Assembly (NCBI GenBank): GCA_017745295.1
Contig: JAGHZR010000010.1
Location: 62,001 to 126,000 of the forward strand
DNA: 64,000 nucleotides
Reading direction: 5' to 3'
DNA from: Novosphingobium sp.
GTDB lineage: Bacteria > Pseudomonadota > Alphaproteobacteria > Sphingomonadales > Sphingomonadaceae
Shown: positions 51,996-61,470 of the stretch, in pieces
Layout of the letters: each line of letters starts with the position of its first letter
How positions within the stretch are numbered: the first letter of the stretch is position 1
The notes under the pieces: model-generated
What the model saw: the letters and a program-made list of their open reading frames with translations, nothing else
The model's database searches: none
Told to the model about the DNA's origin: nothing
Translations under genes and position numbers: made by a program

Positions 51996-53618
51996 ATGAA
52001 GGTGCGGATTGCCCTTGATCTTGTCGGTCCCATGGCGCTGCGCCGCGAGGGCGAAGGCGTTTCGCTTCCTTCTTCCCGCAAGACGCGGGCGCTGCTCGCC
52101 TATCTGGCCGCCACCGACCGCCCGGCAAGGCGGGAGCACTTGTGCGGCCTGTTGTGGGACCTGCCTGACGATCCCCGAGGCGCGCTACGCTGGAGCCTTT
52201 CCAAGATCCGCCCCCTCGTGGACGACGCGGATCGCGTCCGGCTGATAGCCGAGGGGGAGACCGTCTCGCTCGATTGCTCGGACATCTGCGTGGACTGGCG
52301 CCGACTGCGCGAGGTCGCCGGCGGCGATGTTCGCAAGGTCGGCTCGGAAATCCTCGAAGCGGCCGTCGCGCCGGAGGGAGAGTTGCTGGAAGGCGCGGAG
52401 ATGCGGGCCTGCGACACGTTCCAGGGCTGGCTGGTGGCGATGCGGGAGGATACGCGCCGCTGGCAACTGACCATCCTGCGCGAACTGGTCGGCCGCTTTG
52501 CGGAACAGCAGGAGCGGCGCGAGCAGGCCCTTGCACTGGCGCGGCGCTGGTCGGCGCTCGATCCCTACGACGCGATCGCCCGCACCACGATGATCGACCT
52601 TCTGCGGTCAAGCGGGCGGGTGCAGGAAGCGGAGCAACAGCGCGGCGCGGCCATTCGCGCACTCGATGCGGCCGAATTGCGGGTTCCCGGGCAGCTTCGC
52701 ACCAGGATCGGACCATCCGGCGCCAGCGCCCCGGCGAACGCCAGGCTAGAGGGAGAGCCGCCCCTGTATCAGCAAGTGCGCTTCTGCATGGCCAATGACG
52801 GAACCGGGCTGGCCTATTCAAGCGTCGGCAGCGGTCCGCCGCTCGTGAAGACCGCGAACTGGCTCAACCATCTCGAACACGATTTCGACAGTCCCGTCTG
52901 GCAGCACTGGATACGTAATCTGACGCAGTACCGCACCCTGTTCCGCTATGACGAGCGGGGTAACGGGCTGTCGGACTGGAACGTCCACGATATCGGGTTC
53001 GAGGCTTTCGTCGACGATCTTTCCAGCGTCGTGGATGCGGCCGGGCTGGAGACCTTCGATCTGTTCGGCGTGTCGCAGGGATGCAGCGTGGCGATCGCCT
53101 ATGCGGTGCGCAATCCGGACCGGGTTCGCAAGCTTGTCCTCTACGGCGGCTATGCACTGGGTTGGGAACTGCGCGACACCCCCGACGAAGTGGCGATGCG
53201 CCGGGCGATGGTCACGTTGACCGGCACGGGCTGGGGCAGGAACAATCCGGCATTCCGCCAGATGTTCACCTCGCTCTTCTTTCCCGACATGCCGCCTCAC
53301 GCGGCCGATTGGTTCAATGAACTCCAGAAGGTTTCGGCATCGCCGGAAAATGCCGTGAGGCTTCAGGAAGCCTTCGGGAAGATCGATGTGCAGGACATGG
53401 TGCCACGGGTCGTAACGCCTACCCTGGTGCTTCATTCGGACAAGGATGCGGTTATTCCGTTCTCATCGGGAAGAAGCCTGGCGGCGGCTATTCCCCATTC
53501 GCAATTCGTGCAGCTCGACAGCCTCAATCACCTGGTGCTCGAGGACGAGCCGGCCTGGCTGCGAGCCGCGAGCGCGATCCGCACTTTCCTGGAAACCGAA
53601 ATCCAATCCGGGAGGTGA
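51996..53618 (+). CDS. SARP-type regulator fused to an alpha/beta hydrolase
   Basis: This 540-residue two-part protein has a winged-helix DNA-binding domain (about 1-95; RKTRALLAYLAAT, RWSLSKIRPLV) and a bacterial transcriptional activator domain (about 98-235; ALARRWSALDPYDAIARTTM) at its N-terminus. The rest (about 255-535) is a complete alpha/beta hydrolase with Ser in FGVSQGCSVA, Asp in LHSDKDAVIP and His in LDSLNHLVLE. The triad looks intact, so the hydrolase may both sense and hydrolyse the ligand. The ATG follows AAGGAAGG by a few bases. It is divergent from the diiron/OsmC pair. Confidence 0.85.
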   Translation: MKVRIALDLVGPMALRREGEGVSLPSSRKTRALLAYLAATDRPARREHLCGLLWDLPDDPRGALRWSLSKIRPLVDDADRVRLIAEGETVSLDCSDICVDWRRLREVAGGDVRKVGSEILEAAVAPEGELLEGAEMRACDTFQGWLVAMREDTRRWQLTILRELVGRFAEQQERREQALALARRWSALDPYDAIARTTMIDLLRSSGRVQEAEQQRGAAIRALDAAELRVPGQLRTRIGPSGASAPANARLEGEPPLYQQVRFCMANDGTGLAYSSVGSGPPLVKTANWLNHLEHDFDSPVWQHWIRNLTQYRTLFRYDERGNGLSDWNVHDIGFEAFVDDLSSVVDAAGLETFDLFGVSQGCSVAIAYAVRNPDRVRKLVLYGGYALGWELRDTPDEVAMRRAMVTLTGTGWGRNNPAFRQMFTSLFFPDMPPHAADWFNELQKVSASPENAVRLQEAFGKIDVQDMVPRVVTPTLVLHSDKDAVIPFSSGRSLAAAIPHSQFVQLDSLNHLVLEDEPAWLRAASAIRTFLETEIQSGR

Positions 53619-53669
53619 GGCTCCGATCGACGGAACCGCCTTCGCGATCGAGCGGCACAGACAGACCGG

Positions 53670-54869
53670 CTACCCCAGCAGGACGGACGGTGCCATCAGC
53701 AGAGCGCCGACAACGAACGCGCAGCCGACCAGCCCCCACCAGGAAACCCCTCTCGCCGCAACGCCCCAGGCGCCGCGCAATCGCGATGCGTAGATGATGA
53801 TACCCGTCACGGCCAATCCGGTGAGCAGGCACCCGCACAGGAACCAGACGATCTTGCTTGCAAGGCCGCCCCATGTGCCAAAATGCAGCGGATCGGCCAT
53901 CTCCGAGATGCGTTGGTGGGCAGACAGGGCTTGTCCTTCGATCCTCGCCACGACGCGCGATGTGTCTGGTTCGACCCAGACGGCATTGGCTTTCTCCGTG
54001 GTCAGCCAGGATTGCGCTTCTCCCTGAAAGCCGACCGCACCGACACCGGGAAACGGATACTGAACGCGGCGAATATCGAGATCCGGGAAGCTTTCCCTCG
54101 CCCGTTCCGCCAGGCGGTCCAGCGCTTCGCCGACTGGCTGTGCCTGCGCACGCCCGGTCTGCGGCGCCGGGTCGAGGGGAAACAGCACCGGCGCAGATGC
54201 CCCCAGCAATTCTACGAGATACCAGAGGCTCGTCACGATCACGAGGGACAGGAACCACAAGCTCCACAAACCCGCCAACCGGTGGAGATCGCCGCTGGCG
54301 GTGCGCCAGTCTCGCCAGCGGGGCCGACGCAGAAAACCGCGCCAGAACTTCTTGTAGGTGACCAGGCCGCTTACAAGCGAAGCCAGCAGCACGAAGGCGA
54401 AGCCGGTGACGAGGGGCAAGCCGATAGCCACCGGCAGCATCAGTCGGCGATGAAAATCGCGCAGGAACCGCTGGGCGCCGCCGAAACCGGCAACGCGGTT
54501 GATCGTGCCGGTTGCCGGATCGACGAGGACGCGGCGCCTGTGGCCGTCCGGGGCTTTCATCACGACGACGGTGGCGAACCAGGGATCCGGGCCGCGTTCG
54601 ATCAGCTCGATCCGGCCGCCGGGAACGGCGGCCAGGGCATTGCCGGCGATCGTGCCCCAGCTTGCCTGAGACTGCCGCCCCGGCGAGGCCCGCATGGCCG
54701 GATCGGCAAGCCAGTCTATCTCGTTGCCGATGACGGCCAGCGTTCCCGACAGCAGGATCACCGTCAGGAACACCGAAAGCTTGAGGCCCAGCCAGGCATG
54801 AAGGCGCCACCAGCGCGAACGCGGTTTCGGCGCCTTCTTTCCGGCGAGGACAACGGATTGCGGGTTCAC
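53670..54869 (-). CDS. PepSY-associated transmembrane protein
   Basis: This 399-residue inner-membrane protein has four main transmembrane segments (about 27-48, 145-170, 195-220, 345-370) and PepSY-like periplasmic domains, as in iron-regulated membrane proteins next to siderophore receptors (WRLHAWLGLKLSVFLTVILL, DLHRLAGLWSLWFL). Such proteins are linked to ferric-siderophore reduction or release in the periplasm. The GTG start lies 5 bp after the receptor stop, implying coupling. Confidence 0.85.
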   Translation of the reverse strand: MNPQSVVLAGKKAPKPRSRWWRLHAWLGLKLSVFLTVILLSGTLAVIGNEIDWLADPAMRASPGRQSQASWGTIAGNALAAVPGGRIELIERGPDPWFATVVVMKAPDGHRRRVLVDPATGTINRVAGFGGAQRFLRDFHRRLMLPVAIGLPLVTGFAFVLLASLVSGLVTYKKFWRGFLRRPRWRDWRTASGDLHRLAGLWSLWFLSLVIVTSLWYLVELLGASAPVLFPLDPAPQTGRAQAQPVGEALDRLAERARESFPDLDIRRVQYPFPGVGAVGFQGEAQSWLTTEKANAVWVEPDTSRVVARIEGQALSAHQRISEMADPLHFGTWGGLASKIVWFLCGCLLTGLAVTGIIIYASRLRGAWGVAARGVSWWGLVGCAFVVGALLMAPSVLLG

Positions 54870-54874
54870 GGCGA

Positions 54875-57244
54875 TCAGAAGCGGTAGCCGACCGTTCCCG
54901 TGAACGTCTGCGGATCCCCGTAGCGACAGGCGTTGACGCCACTGGAAAGGCAGGAGGTGTACTTCTTGTCGAACAGGTTTCGCGCGTTGAACGCGAAGCG
55001 CCACGGGCCGGGCGACCACTCAACGATCGCATCGACCAGCGCATAGGCGGCATTGTCGAACGAGGCACCAACGATATTGCTGCGCCCGACGTAGCGTACC
55101 CCGGCCCCGGTCTTCACGTTCGTCAGGCCCAGTGCGCCCAGCCGATAGTCCGCAAAGGCCGAAAAGGTCTGGCGGGGTACGAAAGTCGGCCGCTGGCCCT
55201 GCTCTCCGGGATTGTTGGACCGCGTGATCTCGGCGTCGAACCAGGCATAGGCCAGCAGCAGGTTCAGATCCTGCAAGACTTCCGCCTGCGCTTCCGCCTC
55301 GAAGCCGCGCACGCGTATTTCGCCGGTCTGAACGCTGAAGCCAGAAGCCTCGGGCCGTGTGTCCGGGGTCAGCACGTTGGTTTGCGTCAATTGATAGGCA
55401 GCGGCGCTGAGCAACAGCTTGGAACCGGGCTTCTGGTAGCGGATGCCCGCCTCGATCTGCTCTCCCCGACTGGGCACGAACCGGCCGCCTTCGAAGGTCG
55501 TGCCTATCTGCGGCGCGAACGACCGGGCGTAACTCGCATAAGGCGCAAGGCCGTTTTCACCGGCGTGGACCAGGCCCGCACGCCAGGTGAACGCATCGTC
55601 GTTTTGCTCGGAATCGACTCCGGTGGCGCGCAATCTGGTGCGGTTGCGGCTCCAGTCCTGACGGCCGCCCAGAACCACGATCCATTCGCCCAGTCGCATC
55701 TGGTCCTGGAAGTAGCCGCCGATCTGGCGGCTGCGCACGTCCGCGCCGCGATTGCGGCTCTGCCGCATGTCGACGACCGGCACGGCGCCGTAGACCGGCT
55801 CGTAGATGTTGATCGGCGTGACCGAGCCGTTCTGGAAGCGGTCGTTGCGGTAGGTCGGCAGATAGACATCCAGACCGGCCATCAATTCGTGCCGCACCGG
55901 ACCGGTGTCGAGATCCAGGGCGATGCGGTTGTCGGTCGATAGCGCCGTGGTCTTCTCGCGCCGATAGCTCACCGTACGGGCGAGATTGCCCGCTGTCGTC
56001 ACGGCGCCTACCTGAAGATAGTCCCAGGCCAGCTTGCCTTCGTAGTACCGCAGCGCGCTTTCGAAGCGCAGACTGTTGGAGAAGCGGTGGCTGAAACGGT
56101 ATCCGGCGGTCCACTGATCGGCATCGTAGCGGTCGAAATCGGGCTCCCCGACGAACCGGTCGCGGGCGATCGCCCCGAGGGGAAGGCCTTGTCCCGTCAC
56201 CAGCTGAACGCTCAGCGGCGCGGCGAAGTTCATGCGGATTTCCTGGTAGCTGCCAAGCAGCGTCAGTTCGGTGCCCTCACCGATACGCCAGGTCAGGGCC
56301 GGGGCGATGAAGCGCTTGTCGTCTTTGATGTAATCGATGTCGGTATGGGAATCACGGATCAGACCGGTCAGGCGAATGGCAACGCGGTCGTTCAGAGGCC
56401 CGGTGAAATCGGCAGCCAGCTCCTTGCGCTCGAAGCTGCCGTACTGGGCGCGCACTTCTCCGAAGCGCGTGAAGGAGGGGCGCTTGCTCACCGCATTGAT
56501 GATACCTCCGGGGCCGAGCTGGCCATAGAGCACCGAGTTCGCGCCGCGCATCACTTCGAGCCGCTCCAACGCGTAAGGCTCGATACCGCCTCCATAGGTC
56601 GATGCCTGGGGCTTCAGGCCGTCCAGCAAGATGCTGCCGTCGGCCGTATTTACCGGAAATCCGCGAAGATAGACGTTGTCCGCCGAACGCGCGAAGCTGG
56701 CCGGCTGTGTCGCCAGGCCGGGGGTATAACCTAGGCTCTCGCTGATCGTCTTGGTGTTCATCGTCTCGATGAAGCGGGCATCGACCACGGAAACCGACTG
56801 CGGCGTCTCCAGCAGCACGGCCTCGGACTTTCCGACGGACACGGCGTTGTCGATGCGCGCGGTGACAATAATCGAATCCTGGCCAGGTTCGCGCGGCGTT
56901 TCCTGCGAGATGCGCGACACCAGACGATGGCCGCCTTGACCGTCCGACTGCGCAGAAAGGCCGCTCCCGGTTAACAGCAACTCAAGCGCCTGCCCGATCG
57001 GGAATCGCCCCTTTACACCTTTCGTACGCTTTCCGCGCACGAGATCGGCATCGGCGGATATCATCGTGCCCGCCTGCCGTCCCAACCGCGCCAAAGCGGC
57101 ACCGAGCGGTCCCGAAGGCACATCGAAGCTCATTGCGGCGGGCGCTTCCTGCGCCGCTGCCGCGGGCAAGGCGGAGAGGGAAAAACCGGATAAGAGGACG
57201 ATAGACGCAGCGCTGCGCACAAGGCCGGACCTGAGAATAGACAT
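54875..57244 (-). CDS. TonB-dependent siderophore receptor with STN domain
   Basis: This is a 789-residue receptor. The signal peptide ends near LPAAAAQ, the STN domain spans about 36-110 (FDVPSGPLGAALARLGRQAG), and the plug carries TPQSVSVVDARFIETMNT and VMRGANSVLYGQLGPGGI. The last plug motif resembles FhuA/hydroxamate receptors. The barrel ends GTVGYRF with a Cys pair in a loop (SCLSSGVNAC). It is encoded downstream of fecI-fecR and upstream of the PepSY gene. Ligand binding should activate the FecIR pair. Confidence 0.93.
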   Translation of the reverse strand: MSILRSGLVRSAASIVLLSGFSLSALPAAAAQEAPAAMSFDVPSGPLGAALARLGRQAGTMISADADLVRGKRTKGVKGRFPIGQALELLLTGSGLSAQSDGQGGHRLVSRISQETPREPGQDSIIVTARIDNAVSVGKSEAVLLETPQSVSVVDARFIETMNTKTISESLGYTPGLATQPASFARSADNVYLRGFPVNTADGSILLDGLKPQASTYGGGIEPYALERLEVMRGANSVLYGQLGPGGIINAVSKRPSFTRFGEVRAQYGSFERKELAADFTGPLNDRVAIRLTGLIRDSHTDIDYIKDDKRFIAPALTWRIGEGTELTLLGSYQEIRMNFAAPLSVQLVTGQGLPLGAIARDRFVGEPDFDRYDADQWTAGYRFSHRFSNSLRFESALRYYEGKLAWDYLQVGAVTTAGNLARTVSYRREKTTALSTDNRIALDLDTGPVRHELMAGLDVYLPTYRNDRFQNGSVTPINIYEPVYGAVPVVDMRQSRNRGADVRSRQIGGYFQDQMRLGEWIVVLGGRQDWSRNRTRLRATGVDSEQNDDAFTWRAGLVHAGENGLAPYASYARSFAPQIGTTFEGGRFVPSRGEQIEAGIRYQKPGSKLLLSAAAYQLTQTNVLTPDTRPEASGFSVQTGEIRVRGFEAEAQAEVLQDLNLLLAYAWFDAEITRSNNPGEQGQRPTFVPRQTFSAFADYRLGALGLTNVKTGAGVRYVGRSNIVGASFDNAAYALVDAIVEWSPGPWRFAFNARNLFDKKYTSCLSSGVNACRYGDPQTFTGTVGYRF

Positions 57245-57318
57245 GAAACTTCCGCCAATGAATTGCTTTCACTGAACGGGACGGTTGAACGCGCCGAATG
57301 GCTCATCCTCATGAAAAA

Positions 57319-58296
57319 TTATCGCGGTTCGATCACCAGCGTATCATCGGGTTGATACCTGATCGTGAGGCCGGCAGCGTCGGCCACACCGGAAAGTGCG
57401 CGATCGGGTTCGCTCAGGGGGTAGCTCCCAGTCACGTTCCGTCCGCGCAATTGTCCCGGATCGAAGCGGACTGGATGCTTTCTATAACGGGCGATTTCCG
57501 AGAGGACCTCGTCAACGGGACGGTCGTCCACTTCCAGCCAGCCACTCGTCCAAAGCGATGCTCGGGCAGGATCGATCCGGCCGAGTCCGATGACACCGGC
57601 CGGGGTGATGCGCGCCTGTTCGCCGGGGCCGAGCGTTCGGCAAGCGTCCGGCAGATCCGATGGACAAATTCGCACATGGGATTCGGTTACCATAACGCGC
57701 GTGCCTGCATCATCGCGGCGCACGGAATAGGCCGTGCCCAGCGCTGTCGCTGTTCCATCTACGGTTCGGATAACGAAGGGACGATCCGGTGCCTTCGCGA
57801 CCGATACGAACACCTGTCCGCGGGCCAGTTCGACGATGCGTTTGGAGCGCGTCATTTCGACTGCCACCACCGCGTCCGTATCGATCACAAGGTTCGAGCC
57901 GTCTTCCAGCGCCACGGTTTTCACCTGACCCTTCGCGGTTTGGTAGGCTACCATATGGTCCTCGCTGGCCGTAAAGTGAGCCGCACTCCATCCCGTGACC
58001 ACCAGCATCGCGACAAGAACAGCGGCAGCGGCCGTGCTTCGGCGCTTCATACGGGCCCGCGAGACCTGCCGTAGAGCGGCGTGTTCCAGATCGCCTGCTT
58101 CGTCCAGTGACTGATCGAAAGCCCGTATCGCACTCCATGCCGCCCGGTGCGATGGATGCGCGCTTTCCCAGGCACGGAAGTCGGCCCGATCTGCATCACT
58201 CACCTCTTCGGAGTCGAGAAGCGCCGCCCAGCGCGCGGCAGTTTCGATCACTGCCGGTTCGATCACTGCCCGGCCTGGCTTGTGTTCAGTCGGCAT
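57319..58296 (-). CDS. FecR family anti-sigma regulator
   Basis: This 325-residue protein has an N-terminal DUF4880-type part (LDSEEVSDADRADFRAWESAHPSHRAAW), a transmembrane helix (about 92-110), a FecR domain (about 120-220) and a C-terminal part that binds the STN domain. It overlaps the sigma-factor gene by 11 bp. Confidence 0.92.
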   Translation of the reverse strand: MPTEHKPGRAVIEPAVIETAARWAALLDSEEVSDADRADFRAWESAHPSHRAAWSAIRAFDQSLDEAGDLEHAALRQVSRARMKRRSTAAAAVLVAMLVVTGWSAAHFTASEDHMVAYQTAKGQVKTVALEDGSNLVIDTDAVVAVEMTRSKRIVELARGQVFVSVAKAPDRPFVIRTVDGTATALGTAYSVRRDDAGTRVMVTESHVRICPSDLPDACRTLGPGEQARITPAGVIGLGRIDPARASLWTSGWLEVDDRPVDEVLSEIARYRKHPVRFDPGQLRGRNVTGSYPLSEPDRALSGVADAAGLTIRYQPDDTLVIEPR

Positions 58297-58795
58297 AGGC
58301 CAGGATTACGCAGGCTGAATAAGCCGCAGCGATGTGACGCTTGACGGTGCTGATCGAAATTCCAAGTCGTTCCGCGATATCCGACTGACCAAGCCCTTCG
58401 ATTCTGCGTAGCAGGAAAGTCTCCCGCGCTTGTACCGGCAAGCGTTCGAGGACACGCAGCACCATATCGAGGAACTGTGCGGCTTCGACGATGCGTTCCG
58501 GTGTGATCTCCTCGCCGTTCACGCCATGGAGCGCCTGCGCATCGATGATCGCGCGTTCCACATCCCGGCGGCGGACATCGTCGACAAGCAGCCGTCGCGC
58601 AATAGTCGCAAGGAAGGTACGAGGAGTCTCGATCCTGAGTTCCGTCGATTTCTCGACCAGGCGGCAGAAGGTATCCTGCGCCAAGTCCGCAGCACGATGC
58701 GGACATTCCGTTCGACGGCGCAACCAGGCACGCAGCCAGTCAACATGTTGGTCGTAAAGCGACCCCACATCGATCGCTGCATGTGCACGCGGCAT
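58286..58795 (-). CDS. ECF sigma factor, FecI type
   Basis: This 169-residue protein has sigma region 2 (RAADLAQDTFCRLVE; FLATIARRLLVDDVRRRD) and region 4 (GLGQSDIAERLGISISTVKRHIA). ATG 58795 gives a full-length protein. It is the first gene of a fecI-fecR-receptor-PepSY series. Confidence 0.92.
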   Translation of the reverse strand: MPRAHAAIDVGSLYDQHVDWLRAWLRRRTECPHRAADLAQDTFCRLVEKSTELRIETPRTFLATIARRLLVDDVRRRDVERAIIDAQALHGVNGEEITPERIVEAAQFLDMVLRVLERLPVQARETFLLRRIEGLGQSDIAERLGISISTVKRHIAAAYSACVILAYAD

Positions 58796-59054
58796 TAGCC
58801 CCCCTTGCTGTCGCCGCCCAAAGTAAGCGAGAACAGTTGGTCAACTAAGGTAAATGCAAAGCATTCGCAATATCCATTGCCGCGGCGCCCCAAATGCTAC
58901 CCCCAAAAATTCAAATGACTCTGGGTGCATGGAGTGGGACACAGCGGGATGCACGACCACACCGCGGGATGATCAAAAATATTTGATGTGTTTGGGAAAG
59001 TGTTCGCCGGTGGATGTCACCGGACAGAGCGGGACATTCGGTCCTGTGCGGTGT
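58796..59054. other. gene-free, AT-richer stretch before the tRNA inverted repeat
   Basis: No gene is visible. It has lower GC than its neighbours (for example GATCAAAAATATTTGATG around 58972-58989, an imperfect dyad). The left arm of the inverted repeat begins exactly at its right end. Confidence 0.4.
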
Positions 59055-59131
<77 letters not shown>

Positions 59132-59244
59132 TCATCTGTGTTGTGCGTTCATTTGGAACGCGAAGAGGGCCTGCGAGGGCCCTCTTTGGGGCACGTTAGT
59201 GCCCTTTGTCATTGTGATGGGTTTTTCAGCACGCCGGCTTCAAT

Positions 59245-59368
59245 GCCTGGCGACGTCCTACTCTTCCAACAGTGACCCACCCGATCCCATCTCGAACTCG
59301 GCCGTGAAACCTGACAGCGCCAATGGTACTAACGCTCAAGCGTTGGAAGAGTAGGACGTCGCCAGGCA
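59245..59368 (+). rRNA. 5S rRNA, abnormal (5' end replaced by its own 3' end inverted)
   Basis: The core CCCGATCCCATCTCGAACTC, followed by GGCCGTGAAA, and the 3' part (GAAGAGTAGG, CGTCGCCAGGC) are clear 5S sequence on the plus strand. But the first about 26 bases (to 59270) are the exact reverse complement of the last 26. A normal 5S pairs only about ten bases there and needs a different 5' arm for helix II. The result is about 7 bases longer than expected up to the CCCACC block. It is probably not functional. Confidence 0.7.
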
Positions 59369-59479
59369 TTGAAGCCGGCGTGCTGAAAACCCATCACAAT
59401 GACAAAGGGCACAACAGTGCCCCAAAGAGGGCCCTCGCAGGCCCTCTTCGCGTTCCAAAAGAACGCACAACACAGATGA

Positions 59480-59556
<77 letters not shown>

Positions 59557-59629
59557 CATCCAGTCCCAAGTCTACCGTCCCGCTACGCCCGTAAGCGTCC
59601 GCTCGGCACCGTCGGTGGAAGCGGTAGCC

Positions 59630-59730
59630 AGTGAACGATTTCGATCTAAGATGTTCCTCTGCTTGGGAGCCGGCACGACCGTGGCGTCGATGATCTGCCC
59701 ACCCAAGACGAGATAACCCCTCTCGCAGCT
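59630..59730 (-). mobile_element. IS5-family transposase fragment
   Basis: Minus-strand residues RGYLVLGGQIIDATVVPAP followed by KQRN match the conserved block before the catalytic Asp region of IS5-type transposases. Only about 30 codons remain, with no catalytic DDE set or terminal inverted repeats. It abuts the broken receptor gene and marks an old insertion. Confidence 0.6.
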
Positions 59731-59757
59731 TGTCGATCGCCTTGGCCTTGACCAGGC

Positions 59758-61049
59758 TCTCAGGACACCAGCGTCAGCTTCCTGACCCCAGTCGACACCG
59801 CAACGTTCGACCGTGTCGAAGTCGTGCGCGGCGCCAGCGGCTTGCTGAAGGGCGTGGGCAACCCGTCCGCGGCGATCAACCTCGTGCTCAAGCGCCCGAC
59901 CAGCGAATTGCAGGGCTATGCCTCGGTCAGCGCCGGATCGTGGAACCGCTATCGCGGCGAGGCGGACATCTTCGGCCCGCTCAACGCGGAAGGCACCCTG
60001 CGCGCCCGCGCTGTCGCCGCCTTCGAAAGCCGCGACAACTTTTCCGACTATTACCACAAGGAAGCCCAGACCTATTACGGCATCCTCGAATACGACCTGA
60101 CGCCGGACACGCTGGTCGATGCCGGGATCGAGTACCAGTATTCCCATACCGACGGTTCGACTTACGGCGCCATCCCGCCGTTCCGGTCGGATGGGACGCG
60201 CTTCATCGCGAAGCGGTCGTGGAGTCCGTCCAGCAAGGGGGCCTATCTGGATAGCCAAGAGCCGCAAGCTCTTCGTGGACGTGGAGCACGATTTCTCGCC
60301 CGACTGGCAGGCCCGCATCCGACTGACGGATTCGCGCCTCATCCGGGACATGCTGGTGCGCCAGATCTATGCGGCCGTCCCGCCGAACCGGCAGACCGGC
60401 ATGGCGCCGATCTACAACACGACGCTGACGCCCGACCGCAAGGCCAAGGCCATCGATGCCCAAGTCACGGGCCATGCCGATCTTGGCGGTTGGGACGCAG
60501 ATTTCGTAGCCGGCTATTCGCGGACCCGCGGCGTCCTGCACCGCACGGATACGACCAAAAATGAACCGACCATCCTGCTGGCCAATTGGAATGGGGAATT
60601 CGCACCGCTTAAGGACTGGTCCGGCGCTTCGGTCGTCCAGCGCCGCACTACGGAGCGCGAAAGCAGCCTCTACGGCACTGCCCGCTTGCGCCCGCTCGAT
60701 GGCCTTTCGGTGATCCTCGGCACCAATTTCACGACGTACAAGCTGCGCGACGTCGTCAACGGCACGCTCAGCCGCAAGCTCGATGAAAGCGGCAAGTTCG
60801 TGCCTTGTGCCGGTGTAGTCTACCACTTCGCGAAGAACCTCTCGGTCTATGCCAGTTACACGCAGATCTTCTCACCCGCCTCGGTCTACGACGCCGACGA
60901 CAAGGTCCTCGATCCGGTCACCGGCAACAATTACGAGGCCGGAATCAAGGGCGAGTTCCTGGGCGGCAAGCTCAACACCAGCATCGCCGGGTTCCTCATA
61001 AAGCAGAACAACGTGGCGGTCGCCGTCCCCGGTGCAACGGGCCCAGCCA
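59758..61049 (+). pseudogene. TonB-dependent siderophore-type receptor, broken
   Basis: The sequence begins in the middle of the plug (QDTSVSFLTPVDTATFDRVE; VVRGASGLLKGVGNPSAAIN) and continues into barrel strands, with the N-terminus missing next to the IS5 fragment. A frameshift near 60250 moves the frame (SKGAYLDS then KSRKLFVDVEHDFSPDW). The barrel stops at about 61049 (FLIKQNNVAVAVPGATGP), where TonB sequence takes over. It is homologous to but different from the intact receptor at 23447. Confidence 0.8.
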
Positions 61050-61124
61050 TTGCCCAGACCGCCCGAGGACAGACCCGGCGATACGCTGGAACTGGCCGTT
61101 CCGGTCGAATTCTTCATACGTTGA
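61050..61124 (+). pseudogene. TonB C-terminal remnant fused to the broken receptor
   Basis: A frame different from that of the receptor, 61050-61124, encodes LPRPPEDRPG and then DTLELAVPVEFFIR plus stop. This is the last beta-strand of TonB proteins, compare ELVVPIEFFMT in the intact tonB at 22492. Only 24 codons remain. A deletion must have joined the barrel of a receptor to the end of a neighbouring tonB. Confidence 0.65.
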
Positions 61125-61470
61125 ACGCGATCCGGGTGAACGTCGGCAGGAAACCGCCCGGATCCCTTTGACCGTCCGGGGCAGATTGCCGCGCGCAAGC
61201 GTTACGTCATCCCGTCAACCGGCATGGGTGATCTCGGCGATGATGAAACTTGCGCTTCCGGGACTGTCCTCATGCTCCAGCGGAAGCCCGATCTGGCGCA
61301 AGGTGACGTTCCGGGCTTTATTTCCTTACGCCATGGCGCACCGCCGAATATGCGTGTAGGACGCAGCCGTCCAGGAGGCGACTGGGTAGCGTGTGACGTC
61401 TTCGTCCTGCGTTCCGATTCCACGCGCACCGTTCTTAGAATCCACCGCGCGAAGTGAGCCTGCCCTACTG
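61125..61470. other. gap with no confident gene
   Basis: A minus-strand 36-codon frame at 61215-61325 (ARNVTLRQIGLPLEH; SASFIIAEITHAG) looks protein-like but has no start codon and a stop just before it, so it may be another remnant. No promoter was assigned. Confidence 0.35.

Noticed and set aside
58854..59054. Possible phage attachment site next to tRNA
   Set aside because: No integrase, no direct repeat of the tRNA end and no phage genes were found nearby.
59572..60351. Minus-strand frame through the IS fragment and the receptor as one gene
   Set aside because: Only the left part matches a transposase; the rest is the shadow of the broken receptor.
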